This document shows, one piece after another, positions 1 to 6,251 of a stretch of 7,921 nt of DNA. Position 1 is the stretch's first letter, and each line of letters starts with the position of its first letter. This stretch comes from Gammaproteobacteria bacterium UBA2168 (GTDB lineage: Bacteria; Pseudomonadota; Gammaproteobacteria; Pseudomonadales; Azotimanducaceae). The position numbers and the translations under genes are program-made. A model generated the notes under the pieces. The model made no database searches. It saw nothing but the letters and a program-made list of their open reading frames with translations, and had not been told where the DNA came from. The DNA lies in contig DCWG01000085.1 of NCBI GenBank assembly GCA_002327525.1, forward strand, positions 1 through 7,921, in the 5' to 3' direction.

Positions 1-23
1 GACAAGATGCAGGGGAAAGGTCA

Positions 24-157
24 CCGAAACTCATGACAAAGAGTGTGTGTCCCGAAACTCAACCCCGAAACTCATGACAAAGAGTGTGTGTCCCGAAACT
101 CAACCCCGAAACTCAACCCGAAACTCACCGAAACTCAGAAACTCAAACCGAAACTCA
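24..157. repeat. GAAACTCA direct-repeat array, including a duplicated 41-bp unit
   Basis: Nine exact copies of GAAACTCA start at 26, 54, 67, 95, 108, 120, 130, 138 and 150. Bases 24-64 and 65-105 are two perfect tandem copies of one 41-bp unit. Each unit contains two octamers plus a linker with the GTGTGTGT run (44-51 and 85-92). After 105 the linker is lost and octamers follow at 8-12 bp steps. On the minus strand the motif reads TGAGTTTCGG. The array lies 21 bp beyond the stop of the last gene of the minus-strand operon. I see no dyad symmetry in the unit and no unique spacers as in CRISPR. Open frames across it are by-products of the repetition. Its function is unknown; it may be an edge of a mobile or REP-like region continuing left of base 1. 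Confidence 0.9.
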
Positions 158-177
158 ACCCTGCGCGTCGCAGCGGC

Positions 178-486
178 TCAATACACGACTTTCGCCACCA
201 ACATACCCTGTTCTTCCGCGACCATCAGCCGCGACATACATGGCATGCAGTAAACCCGGTCGCCCACCCGCAATTCACGCGAGGATCGGACCACAATCAT
301 ACATACGGGACAGAGAACTTCGTTGGGAGCCAGAGTGTCGCCTTCCCCCTGCCATTTTCGATAGAACTTGCGGTATTTACGGGGAATTTCATTGAAGCCC
401 GTTTCCGCGAGTTCGAAACGCCGACGTATTTCCGGAGAACGTTCCTGTTCCTGCGACTCGTCCGCACCCAACAGGGGATCGTTCAC
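178..486 (-). CDS. Small four-cysteine (CxxC-x17-CxxC) zinc-finger-like protein
   Basis: This is a 102-aa soluble protein. Its N-terminal half is charged (residues 1-50, many Glu and Arg). The C-terminal half carries CPVC (Cys59, Cys62) and CMPC (Cys80, Cys83). The 17-residue spacing between the pairs equals that of the DksA/TraR C4 zinc finger, but the long DksA coiled coil is absent and I cannot assign it to that family. A zinc ribbon or a small rubredoxin-like metal site are alternatives. There is no signal peptide or membrane segment. It starts with GTG at 486-484, overlapping the preceding stop as GTGA, with a weak GGGA at 498-495. That points to translational coupling and a job tied to the upstream diiron proteins. 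It is the last gene of the operon. Function not recognised. Confidence 0.75.
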   Translation of the reverse strand: MNDPLLGADESQEQERSPEIRRRFELAETGFNEIPRKYRKFYRKWQGEGDTLAPNEVLCPVCMIVVRSSRELRVGDRVYCMPCMSRLMVAEEQGMLVAKVVY

Positions 487-1259
487 GGCGTGAATCCCAG
501 CCTTTCTATCGTCGCCAGATAGTTGGTCGAAATGGCGGGTTCACCCTCTTCCAGCAAACCCAGTTCTTCGATGATCTCGTTGAAGGTCGACATCACCAGC
601 GGGTTCAACTCCCTAGCGATCTGATCGAGCCGGGTGCGCGCATGGGGCGCGTGCATGAGCTTCCTGCCGAGATTATTCTCGCCAAATCCCATGTGACGCC
701 GTTCGTCTTTCACCACACCGGTCAATATGGCACAGGTTATGGGATCGGTATCGGCGGCGTGTGCCTGGAACACCGTGAACTCCATCGCCTCGAGTATGAC
801 GTTCTGCACGAACACCGAGGCCTCCCAGTCTTTCTGATCAACGTACTCCAGCAGCCGATCTCTGAGCCTCACGAGATTGCGATTGACCCGGCTGTCGATT
901 TCCCGCCACGGATCCTCTACCCCGAGCGTTTTCAGGCGGTGAATAAAAACCTCCAGGTGCCGTCCTTCGTCTACCACCTGAGTGGAAAGGAAGATGGCTG
1001 CCTCGGGGCTCGGGGCGAACCGGATCATGCCGCTGGAAGCCTCCAACGCGGCCTGCTCCGCAACACAATAGTTGCATAGAGTCGTGGTCAGAAAGTTCAA
1101 CTCTTCGTCAGAAAACGCCTGTTCCGACAAACCGGGGTCGAACCCAAAGCTCGTCCCGCCAAGGTAGCCTTCCACTGCTTCGAGCCAGAACTGAAAGGAA
1201 TGCACCTCGGCGAGAAAGTCCTCCTGACTCAAGTCATGCGGTTCGACGATATCGGACAT
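483..1259 (-). CDS. Ferritin-like (R2/AurF-type) diiron protein, second paralogue
   Basis: This 258-aa protein has an all-helical ferritin-like fold and two carboxylate-histidine half-sites: Glu68 (in VAEQAALEASSG) with Asp97-Glu98-x-x-His101 (DEGRH), and Glu157 with Asp185-Glu186-x-x-His189 (DERRH). This E-x~29-DExxH pattern, present twice, is what ribonucleotide reductase R2, AurF-type N-oxygenases and bacterial multicomponent monooxygenases use to hold two metal ions, so the site looks complete. It is colinear with the upstream gene product; shared segments are AALxASSG, IFLxTQ, DExRH and GFGENxxG. It lacks about 30 residues near the C-terminus that the paralogue has. It starts 44 bp after that gene without an obvious ribosome site, and its TGA overlaps the next start. 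An oxidase or oxygenase role is inferred; the substrate is unknown. It is not a ribonucleotide reductase I can recognise. Confidence 0.85.
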   Translation of the reverse strand: MSDIVEPHDLSQEDFLAEVHSFQFWLEAVEGYLGGTSFGFDPGLSEQAFSDEELNFLTTTLCNYCVAEQAALEASSGMIRFAPSPEAAIFLSTQVVDEGRHLEVFIHRLKTLGVEDPWREIDSRVNRNLVRLRDRLLEYVDQKDWEASVFVQNVILEAMEFTVFQAHAADTDPITCAILTGVVKDERRHMGFGENNLGRKLMHAPHARTRLDQIARELNPLVMSTFNEIIEELGLLEEGEPAISTNYLATIERLGFTP

Positions 1260-1303
1260 GCGCCAACTGAACTTCGGGCTATTGGGAAATAGTCAGCCGA
1301 TGC

Positions 1304-2179
1304 TCAAGCGGCGGGTGGCAGATATTCGAGTCCAATGCGCGCCAGGCGCGTTTTGAATTCTCCCAGCACCGTGTTGGTCAGCACCGCCTGCATCTCCTCG
1401 GAGTCCGCTTTGGCCAGGTCCACTCCCTGATACATTGCCGGTCCCGCATCGGGGTCGGCATTCTGGTGCACATCTTCCACGAGTGCTTCATTTTCCTGAA
1501 AGGAGTCCGAGAACGTGCGCAACATATGATGCGTCATTTCCTGCTGCATCTTCTGGATGTCGGACTTGCGCTCCGGGTTGGCTTCGATCAACGAACCGAT
1601 CCGGTTTTCGCCAAAGCCCACATGCCGTCGTTCGTCGGCAATGGTCCCCGCCAGAGTATGAGCAAACTTCGGATTTATCTCCTTGCTGCTCGCATGTATC
1701 ATCTCAAACACACTGAACGCCATGCCTTCCAGCACTATGTTCTGACCGACGACGCCTGCCACGAAATCGCGCTTGTCCACTTTCTCAAGTAGCACCTCGG
1801 CGAACTTAACGAGGTTGGGATTGGCAAAGTTGGCGAGCGTGGATTCCAGATCTTCCTTCTTCACGCCCAGGTCGTACAGGCGCTGGGTGAAGATCTCCAC
1901 GTGGCGAGCCTCGTCGAGGGTCTGGGTGGCCAGAAAGATCTTGCTGGGATCATCGGGTGCACAGTTGATCAGTCCGGACGATGCCGCCAGCGCGGCGCGC
2001 TCGCCGACGACCAGTTGTACGGTGGTACGCGTCGCTTCCTCCAGGAAATCGTCATTTTCGAGTATGGACTCGGGTTCCTTTTCACCAGCCAGATGACCAT
2101 ACTCGGTCTCTTCAAGATAACCTTGAGGACAGGATTCCAACCAGCTCTGAATTGAAAACGCGGATAGAAAATCGGCCAT
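1304..2179 (-). CDS. Ferritin-like (R2/AurF-type) diiron protein, first paralogue
   Basis: This 291-aa protein opens the minus-strand operon. Metal ligands are visible in both halves: Glu60 (VVGERAALAASSG) with Asp89-Glu90-x-x-His93 (DEARH), and Glu151 (IVLEGMAF) with Asp182-Glu183-x-x-His186 (DERRH), followed by GFGEN. The order and spacing match the R2-like di-metal carboxylate superfamily. A region around residues 235-265 (rich in Asp, Glu and Gln) is absent from the downstream paralogue. The frame stays open upstream to 2299, but I chose the ATG at 2179 because AAAGGAG sits 6 nt before it, the paralogue aligns from there, and the longer form would run across the predicted promoter. No signal peptide is seen, so it is cytoplasmic. 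Oxygen activation, ferroxidase activity or NO/peroxide handling are all possible; the exact reaction is not known. Confidence 0.87.
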   Translation of the reverse strand: MADFLSAFSIQSWLESCPQGYLEETEYGHLAGEKEPESILENDDFLEEATRTTVQLVVGERAALAASSGLINCAPDDPSKIFLATQTLDEARHVEIFTQRLYDLGVKKEDLESTLANFANPNLVKFAEVLLEKVDKRDFVAGVVGQNIVLEGMAFSVFEMIHASSKEINPKFAHTLAGTIADERRHVGFGENRIGSLIEANPERKSDIQKMQQEMTHHMLRTFSDSFQENEALVEDVHQNADPDAGPAMYQGVDLAKADSEEMQAVLTNTVLGEFKTRLARIGLEYLPPAA

Positions 2180-2185
2180 CGATAT

Positions 2186-2192
2186 CTCCTTT
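2186..2192 (-). promoter_or_regulatory. Strong Shine-Dalgarno site fixing the start of the first diiron gene
   Basis: The minus strand reads AAAGGAG here, followed by a 6-nt spacer and ATG at 2179-2177. It is the best ribosome site in the minus operon and decides for the 291-aa product over the frame extended to 2299. Confidence 0.85.
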
Positions 2193-2239
2193 TGTTGACT
2201 GTAAGTCTGACGATCAGTTCGCCGACTCGTACGTAGTGG

Positions 2240-2282
2240 ACCATAGTCACCGCGCCTCCCGCATCGATTGATCGAGATCAAT
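2240..2282 (-). promoter_or_regulatory. Predicted FNR/ANR-dependent promoter of the diiron operon
   Basis: Bases 2267-2282 form a perfect inverted repeat, ATTGATC-GA-GATCAAT, whose core TTGAT-CGAG-ATCAA (2268-2281) matches the FNR/ANR/DNR consensus TTGAT-N4-ATCAA exactly. On the minus strand a -10-like TATGGT lies at 2245-2240, placing the start of transcription near 2233. The box centre (2274.5) is then at -41.5, the classical class II activator position, and it covers a poor -35 (ATCGAT), as expected of an activator-dependent promoter. The predicted leader is about 54 nt. The box itself is seen; the start site is inferred. A chance match within the neighbouring pseudogene cannot be excluded. 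Confidence 0.6.
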
Positions 2283-2901
2283 TCGGTCACAACCATCACC
2301 GACCAGAATTTCCAAGGCTTTCACAACAGGATCATGCCAACGGTCTTCTACATGTACCCCTGGCGTACAACTTCGGCTCCACACTGTGCGCGGTGCGCAG
2401 ACGGCCTCCACGCTCACGGCAATCGAAGACATCTGGGACGAGTTGATACAAGACCATCCCATCCAAACCGAATTCCTCGACGATACGTTTGCAGAGACCT
2501 TCGAGGCGTTCCAGGTCATGACGTCGGTGCTCACCAGCTTTGCGTTCGTCGCACTCGCATTCAGCCTGATCGGGTTGTTTGGGCTGGCCGCATTCATGGC
2601 TGAAACACACACCAAGGAGATCGGTGTGCGCAAGGTGATGGGTGCCAGCCAGTGGCAGATAGCACGCCTGCTGATCTGGCAGTTCTCCCGGCCGGTGATC
2701 TAGGCATTGCTCTTCGCAACGCCGCTGGCCTGGTTTGCAGCCAACACCTATCTTCAGTTCTTCGTAGAACGTATCGTTCTGATAGAAGGCATCGTGGTTC
2801 TCGCAAGTGTGGTCGCCATCGTTTTCGCGCGGGTCATCGTCGCTGTGCACGCCGTGCGCATTGCGTGCGCCAACCCCATTCTGGCCCTGCACTACGAATA
2901 A
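2268..2901 (+). pseudogene. Decayed C-terminal remnant of an FtsX/MacB-type ABC transporter permease
   Basis: Homology is recognisable in pieces lying in different frames. Frame of 2268: DQNFQGFHNRIMPTVFYMYP (about 2304-2363), typical of the periplasmic domain. Next comes a short stretch in a second frame (AYNFGSTLCAVR, from about 2363), then a third frame from about 2395 with STLTAIEDIW, a membrane segment (SFAFVALAFSLIGLFGLAAF) and the signature KEIGVRKVMGASQWQIARLL. An in-frame TAG at 2701-2703 interrupts it, after which the same frame continues with TPLAWFAANTYLQ, a last membrane segment and ANPILALHYE, the usual C-terminus of this family. The N-terminal part, including the first membrane segment, is missing. 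At least two frame breaks and one stop make it non-functional. The family exports peptides, lipoproteins or antibiotics; no partner ATPase is present here. Confidence 0.85.
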
Positions 2902-2951
2902 CATCGTTCCCCCTACAGGTGATTCAGGCATTGCCGCTTGAGCGCAGGTTC

Positions 2952-2979
2952 TTTAATTAGCCGGCAGTCCGGGTACACT
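2952..2979 (+). promoter_or_regulatory. Weak candidate promoter for the symporter operon
   Basis: The 100-bp gap between the permease remnant and the DUF4212 gene contains TACACT at 2974-2979 with TTTAAT 16 bp upstream at 2952-2957. The -35 is poor, and no activator box or riboswitch is visible. A promoter is expected here because the upstream sequence is a dead gene; this exact placement is a guess. Confidence 0.2.
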
Positions 2980-3001
2980 CACCGCACAGGTAGGGGAACG
3001 A

Positions 3002-3310
3002 ATGTCTGAAAACAACTCTGAGACCGACTTAAATCGACAAAGCGATACCGACCGCCACCAGGCGTACTGGCGCGCCAACCTGAGGCTCGCGGCCGTTCTG
3101 CTCGTCATCTGGTTCACCGTCTCATTCGGCTTCGGCATACTCCTGGTGGAGGAGTTGAACCAGTTTGCCTTCTTTGGTTTCAAGCTCGGTTTCTGGTGGG
3201 CCCAGCAGGGTGCAATCTACGTCTTCATCGTGCTGATTTTCATCTACGCCTGGCGCATGAAGAAGATCGACCATCGGCACAGCGTGGACGACGACGAGGA
3301 ATCTGGCTGA
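3002..3310 (+). CDS. DUF4212 sodium:solute symporter small subunit
   Basis: This is a 102-aa inner-membrane protein. A polar N-terminus is followed by the family hallmark YWRANLRL (22-29), a first membrane helix (about 30-49), LVEELNQFAFFGFKLGFWWAQQG linking into a second helix (about 67-85), then a basic WRMKK stop-transfer and an acidic DDDEE tail. This matches the short partner found directly upstream of VC_2705-type SSS symporters. ATG at 3002 follows AGGGGA (2992-2997). The symporter starts 42 bp downstream, so the two are surely co-transcribed. Its likely role is assembly or stability of the transporter; the family is not biochemically well defined. The length is normal and nothing is broken. 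Confidence 0.92.
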   Translation: MSENNSETDLNRQSDTDRHQAYWRANLRLAAVLLVIWFTVSFGFGILLVEELNQFAFFGFKLGFWWAQQGAIYVFIVLIFIYAWRMKKIDHRHSVDDDEESG

Positions 3311-3352
3311 TGGCTGGCAACGACTGCCATCGTCGGGCGAGGTGAGTACGTA

Positions 3353-5131
3353 ATGGACGTACAGCTACTCACCTACCTGTTCGTGGGCTCGAGCTTCGCG
3401 CTGTATATCGGTATTGCTATCTGGTCACGCGCCTCGTCCACGGACGACTTCTACGTCGCCGGTGGCGGGGTTCATCCGGTCGCCAACGGCATGGCCACCG
3501 CCGCCGACTGGATGAGTGCCGCCTCGTTCATCTCCATGGCCGGCATCATCGCCTTCATGGGTTACGACGGCACCGTCTACCTCATGGGCTGGACTGGCGG
3601 CTACGTACTGCTGGCTCTCCTGCTGGCGCCGTATCTGCGCAAGTTCGGCGAGTACACGGTGCCGGATTTCATAGGCACCCGTTACTACTCCAACGCCGCG
3701 CGCGCAGTGGCCGTGATTTGCCTCATCGTGGTGTCGTTCACCTACGTCGCCGGGCAGATGCGCGGAGTCGGTATCGTGTTCAGCCAGTTTCTGAATGTGC
3801 CTATTTTCTGGGGCGTGATCATCGGCATGGCGGTGGTGTTCTTCTACGCGGTACTCGGCGGCATGAAGGGCATCACATACACGCAGGTCGCCCAGTATTG
3901 CGTACTGATTTTCGCCTACCTGGTACCGGCCATCTTCATCTCTCTGTTGATCACCGGCGTGCCCATCCCGCAGTTGGGTCTCGGCGCGGACGTGGTGGAC
4001 GGCAGCGGCCTGAGCGTGCTCGAGAAACTCGACCGCGCCATGGTGGATCTCGGTTTCGGCCCCTACACGGATGGCACAAAAGAAACCATCGACGTGTTCG
4101 CCATCACCATGGCGCTCATGATCGGCACCGCCGGATTGCCCCACGTACTGGTACGTTTTTTCACCGTACCGAAGGTTTCCGATGCGAGGATCTCGGCGGG
4201 ATATGCGCTGCTGTTCATTGCATTGCTCTACACGACTGCCCCGGCGGTAGGCGCATTCGCCCGGCTCAATTTCATCGAGACCGTGCACGACACACCGTAC
4301 GCGGAGGTGGACGACTGGTTTCGAAACTGGGAAGACATTGGCCTCATCGGTTGGGTCGACAAGAACCACGATGGCGCCATCCAGTACGCACCCGGGGCTG
4401 CGTTTGAAGGTCCGCCAGTATTCGATGAGGTGGCTCGCACCGAAGCCGGTGCCCGCAAGGTGATCAATCCGATTCTTCACTCCGACAATGAAGTCTACGT
4501 CGACCGGGATATCATGGTGTTGGCAAACCCCGAGATTGCGGCGCTGCCCGGCTGGGTGATCGCGCTGGTCGCCGCAGGCGGGCTCGCCGCCGCCCTGTCC
4601 ACTGCCGCGGGCTTGCTGCTGGTTATCTCCACCTCGGTGTCACACGATCTGCTGAAGAAGACCCTGGCGCGCGGTATCAGCGACCGTCAGGAGCTGATGT
4701 ACGCACGTATCGCGGCCGCCACCGCAATCGGCATCGCCGGTTATCTGGGGATCAACCCGGTCGGCTTCGTCGCGCAGGTGGTGGCATTTGCATTTGGACT
4801 GGCCGCGGCATCCCTGTTTCCGGCAATACTCCTCGGTATTTTCAGCAAATCGACGACACGCGAAGGGGCCATCGCCGGTATGCTGGCCGGACTGGTGTTC
4901 ACCTTCAGCTATATCGTGTATTTCAAGTTCGTGGCACCCGAAAACAACGTTTCGGAATTCTGGTTGTTCGGCATCTCGCCGGAAGGCATTGGCATGATCG
5001 GCGCAATCATCAACTTCGCGGCAGCAGCCATCTTCAGCGCTTTGAGCAAGCCAGTACCCGAACACGTACGCCGTCTAGTCGACCAGATCAGAATTCCGGC
5101 CGGTGTGGAACGTCCGCACGATCATCCATAA
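3353..5131 (+). CDS. SSS-family sodium:solute symporter (acetate/VC_2705 type)
   Basis: This 592-aa polytopic inner-membrane transporter imports an organic anion with sodium. It opens with a membrane helix (about 6-24), then DDFYVAGGGVHPVANGMATA and ADWMSAASF, the conserved first unit of acetate-type symporters. GLPHVLVRFFTVP (261-273) is the SSS signature, and STAAGLLLVISTSVSHDL (416-433) supplies the serines and threonines expected at the sodium site. The long loop around 310-395 contains DKNHDGAIQY (336-345), which resembles a calcium-binding EF-hand loop. The start ATG follows GAGGTGA at 3339-3345 with a 7-nt spacer. It lies between the DUF4212 subunit and the MaoC gene. Acetate or another short-chain carboxylate is the likely substrate, by family and by the convergent malate synthase, but specificity is not proven. 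I do not use actP because this DUF4212-linked group is distinct from the E. coli YjcH-ActP pair. Confidence 0.9.
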   Translation: MDVQLLTYLFVGSSFALYIGIAIWSRASSTDDFYVAGGGVHPVANGMATAADWMSAASFISMAGIIAFMGYDGTVYLMGWTGGYVLLALLLAPYLRKFGEYTVPDFIGTRYYSNAARAVAVICLIVVSFTYVAGQMRGVGIVFSQFLNVPIFWGVIIGMAVVFFYAVLGGMKGITYTQVAQYCVLIFAYLVPAIFISLLITGVPIPQLGLGADVVDGSGLSVLEKLDRAMVDLGFGPYTDGTKETIDVFAITMALMIGTAGLPHVLVRFFTVPKVSDARISAGYALLFIALLYTTAPAVGAFARLNFIETVHDTPYAEVDDWFRNWEDIGLIGWVDKNHDGAIQYAPGAAFEGPPVFDEVARTEAGARKVINPILHSDNEVYVDRDIMVLANPEIAALPGWVIALVAAGGLAAALSTAAGLLLVISTSVSHDLLKKTLARGISDRQELMYARIAAATAIGIAGYLGINPVGFVAQVVAFAFGLAAASLFPAILLGIFSKSTTREGAIAGMLAGLVFTFSYIVYFKFVAPENNVSEFWLFGISPEGIGMIGAIINFAAAAIFSALSKPVPEHVRRLVDQIRIPAGVERPHDHP

Positions 5132-5151
5132 GAAACGGATAGAGGAAACAC

Positions 5152-5613
5152 ATGGCCTACATCGACACACTGAAGGATTTCGCCGGTCGCGATGTGGGCA
5201 CATCAAACTGGATTCTCGTCGATCAGGAGAAGATCGACGCTCACGCACGCACCACCGGCGACGGCACATGGGTCCACACAGACCCCGAGCGCGCCGCAAA
5301 CGAAACCCCTTTCGGCCACACCATCGTCCAGGAGTTCCTGCTGGTGTCCTTTCTGACCGAGATGGCACAGTCGTTGACCTTGCCGATGGACGGCGTCGCC
5401 TATCCGCTCAACTACGGCTTCGACCGGCTGCGTATGATCCAACCAGTCCCTGTCGATTCCAGGGTGCGTGGGCACTTCGAATTGAAGAAAGTAGAACCCA
5501 AGGGGCACCACGGAGTGCTCATCTACCTGGATGCCTCACTCGAACTCGAGGGCGACGATGTAGCCCCCGCCCTGGTGGCCGAGTGGCTGGTGTATTTCAG
5601 ACTGGCGGACTGA
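5152..5613 (+). CDS. MaoC-like hot-dog acyl-CoA dehydratase/hydratase
   Basis: This 153-aa soluble protein belongs to the single hot-dog MaoC family, which hydrates trans-2-enoyl-CoA or dehydrates 3-hydroxyacyl-CoA. The active-site region is TTGDGTWVHTDPERA (34-48), with the catalytic pair Asp37 and His42 in the usual D-x4-H spacing, then PFGHTIVQEFLLVSFL (53-68). Most relatives have HGF at the end of this second block; here it is QEF. It starts 20 bp after the symporter stop, with AGAGGA at 5141-5146, so it is in the same operon. This suggests that the imported acid, or its CoA derivative, is processed by this enzyme, or that it supports fatty-acid or PHA metabolism. The length is typical of R-hydratases. 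The substrate chain length is unknown. Confidence 0.88.
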   Translation: MAYIDTLKDFAGRDVGTSNWILVDQEKIDAHARTTGDGTWVHTDPERAANETPFGHTIVQEFLLVSFLTEMAQSLTLPMDGVAYPLNYGFDRLRMIQPVPVDSRVRGHFELKKVEPKGHHGVLIYLDASLELEGDDVAPALVAEWLVYFRLAD

Positions 5614-5639
5614 CGCCCGCCGGCTGATTTCCATCCACC

Positions 5640-5983
5640 TCAAGAGGCGATGGGCAGCACCAACACTTCCGTGCCGATCTCGTCGATCACCTTACGCGCC
5701 ATCTTCGCGATTACCTTTTCCCGCGTACCGACCGCGGCAGTCACCTGATTGCGCGTCAGACCGCAGCGATCGGCAAACCGGTGGCGTCTTGCGCGCTACC
5801 CGCATGCCCCTTGTAAATATGTGCGGCAGATTTGCCATTGACACAGCAGTACACGTGTAGAACCGCATCGATTAAACGATGCTCCTTATAGGCACGTACC
5901 ACTTCTTCACCCGATTCCAAAGCGACCTGTTGCATGCAGGCGGGATCGAGTACGAAAAAATTCTGGTTGCCGCTTCTGGTTTC
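5640..5983 (-). pseudogene. Broken, unrecognised minus-strand gene fragment
   Basis: Read on the minus strand, one frame is open from 5983 to the stop at 5756-5758. It includes NQNFFVLDPACMQQVALESG and IYKGHAGSAQDATGLPIA, with an ATG at 5935. Near 5760-5775 the plausible protein jumps to another frame, which reads GLTRNQVTAAVGTREKVIAK and ends KVIDEIGTEVLVLPIAS with a stop at 5640-5642. Neither half has a clear start with a ribosome site, and the upper half is closed by TAG at 5984-5986. The protein-like composition on both sides of the break suggests a gene inactivated by one frameshift and truncated at its 5' end. I do not recognise the family. It could instead be chance open frame in non-coding DNA. 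Confidence 0.4.
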
Positions 5984-5986
5984 CTA

Positions 5987-6251
5987 ACTAATTGATTTAT
6001 CAGGGATAATCGTACTCGTGGGGCGCATGCGGACCATGGTTACTTGCGCGTAGACAGCTAGCGGTAGAGCACGGTCGAACGGCCGATCATTTCTCAATTC
6101 CGACGCCGCAGCGAGCCCTTTCAATTGGCCTCACCACCGCCTCACTCTGAACGACACGTTAGGCGGCCCAACCTGCTATTGCGTTTTCTCAAACGCAGAT
6201 AGGACAGCTTGCGGTGATAGCAACGGACGATGCCGCAGCCTGCGGAGCTTG
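5987..6251. other. Intergenic decay zone, no gene seen
   Basis: Together with the broken fragment to its left, this makes over 600 bp without an intact gene between the convergent MaoC and malate synthase genes. All six frames are interrupted frequently. I see two short hairpins (6180-6197 and 6233-6245), a stretch resembling a tRNA D-arm at 6056-6071 without the rest of a tRNA, and isolated GTTAGGC (6159-6165) and GCCCAAC (6167-6173) words like integron core sites but in the wrong arrangement. Nothing else is supportable. Confidence 0.6.
6180..6197 (-). terminator. Possible hairpin terminator after malate synthase
   Basis: TGCGTTT-TCTC-AAACGCA is a perfect 7-bp stem with a 4-nt loop, about 55 nt beyond the malate synthase stop. 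It has no following U-run on either strand, so intrinsic termination is doubtful. A second short dyad, CCGCAG-C-CTGCGG, lies nearer the stop at 6233-6245. Confidence 0.25.

Noticed and set aside
24..157. CRISPR array.
   Set aside because: The repeat is only 8 bp with 0-20 bp spacing, the spacers are themselves repeats, and there are no cas genes.
43..522. Plus-strand open frames across the repeat array and the zinc-finger gene.
   Set aside because: The first part only translates the repeats and the rest is antisense to a well-supported gene.
1279..1292. CTATT-GGGA-AATAG hairpin between the two diiron genes as a terminator.
   Set aside because: The stem is 5 bp and AT-rich with no U-tract, and tight spacing argues for continued transcription.
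2180..2299. N-terminal extension of the first diiron protein by 40 residues.
   Set aside because: The extension has a composition unlike the protein (Arg-rich, low complexity), crosses the predicted promoter, is absent in the paralogue, and the ATG at 2179 has a strong ribosome site.
3425..4480. Long minus-strand open frame of 351 codons.
   Set aside because: It is antisense to the symporter and its product is His/Glu/Arg-rich, typical of antisense shadow in G+C-rich genes.
6020..6110. tRNA gene suggested by AGCTAGCGGTAGAGCA at 6056-6071.
   Set aside because: No matching acceptor stem, no 7-nt anticodon loop on a 5-bp stem and no GGTTCGAATCC-like T-arm follow it. At most a fragment, more likely chance.
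6159..6173. Integron attC core words GTTAGGC and GCCCAAC.
   Set aside because: They are adjacent and in the wrong order for one attC site, no partner core sites lie at 60-140 bp, and there is no integrase or cassette gene.
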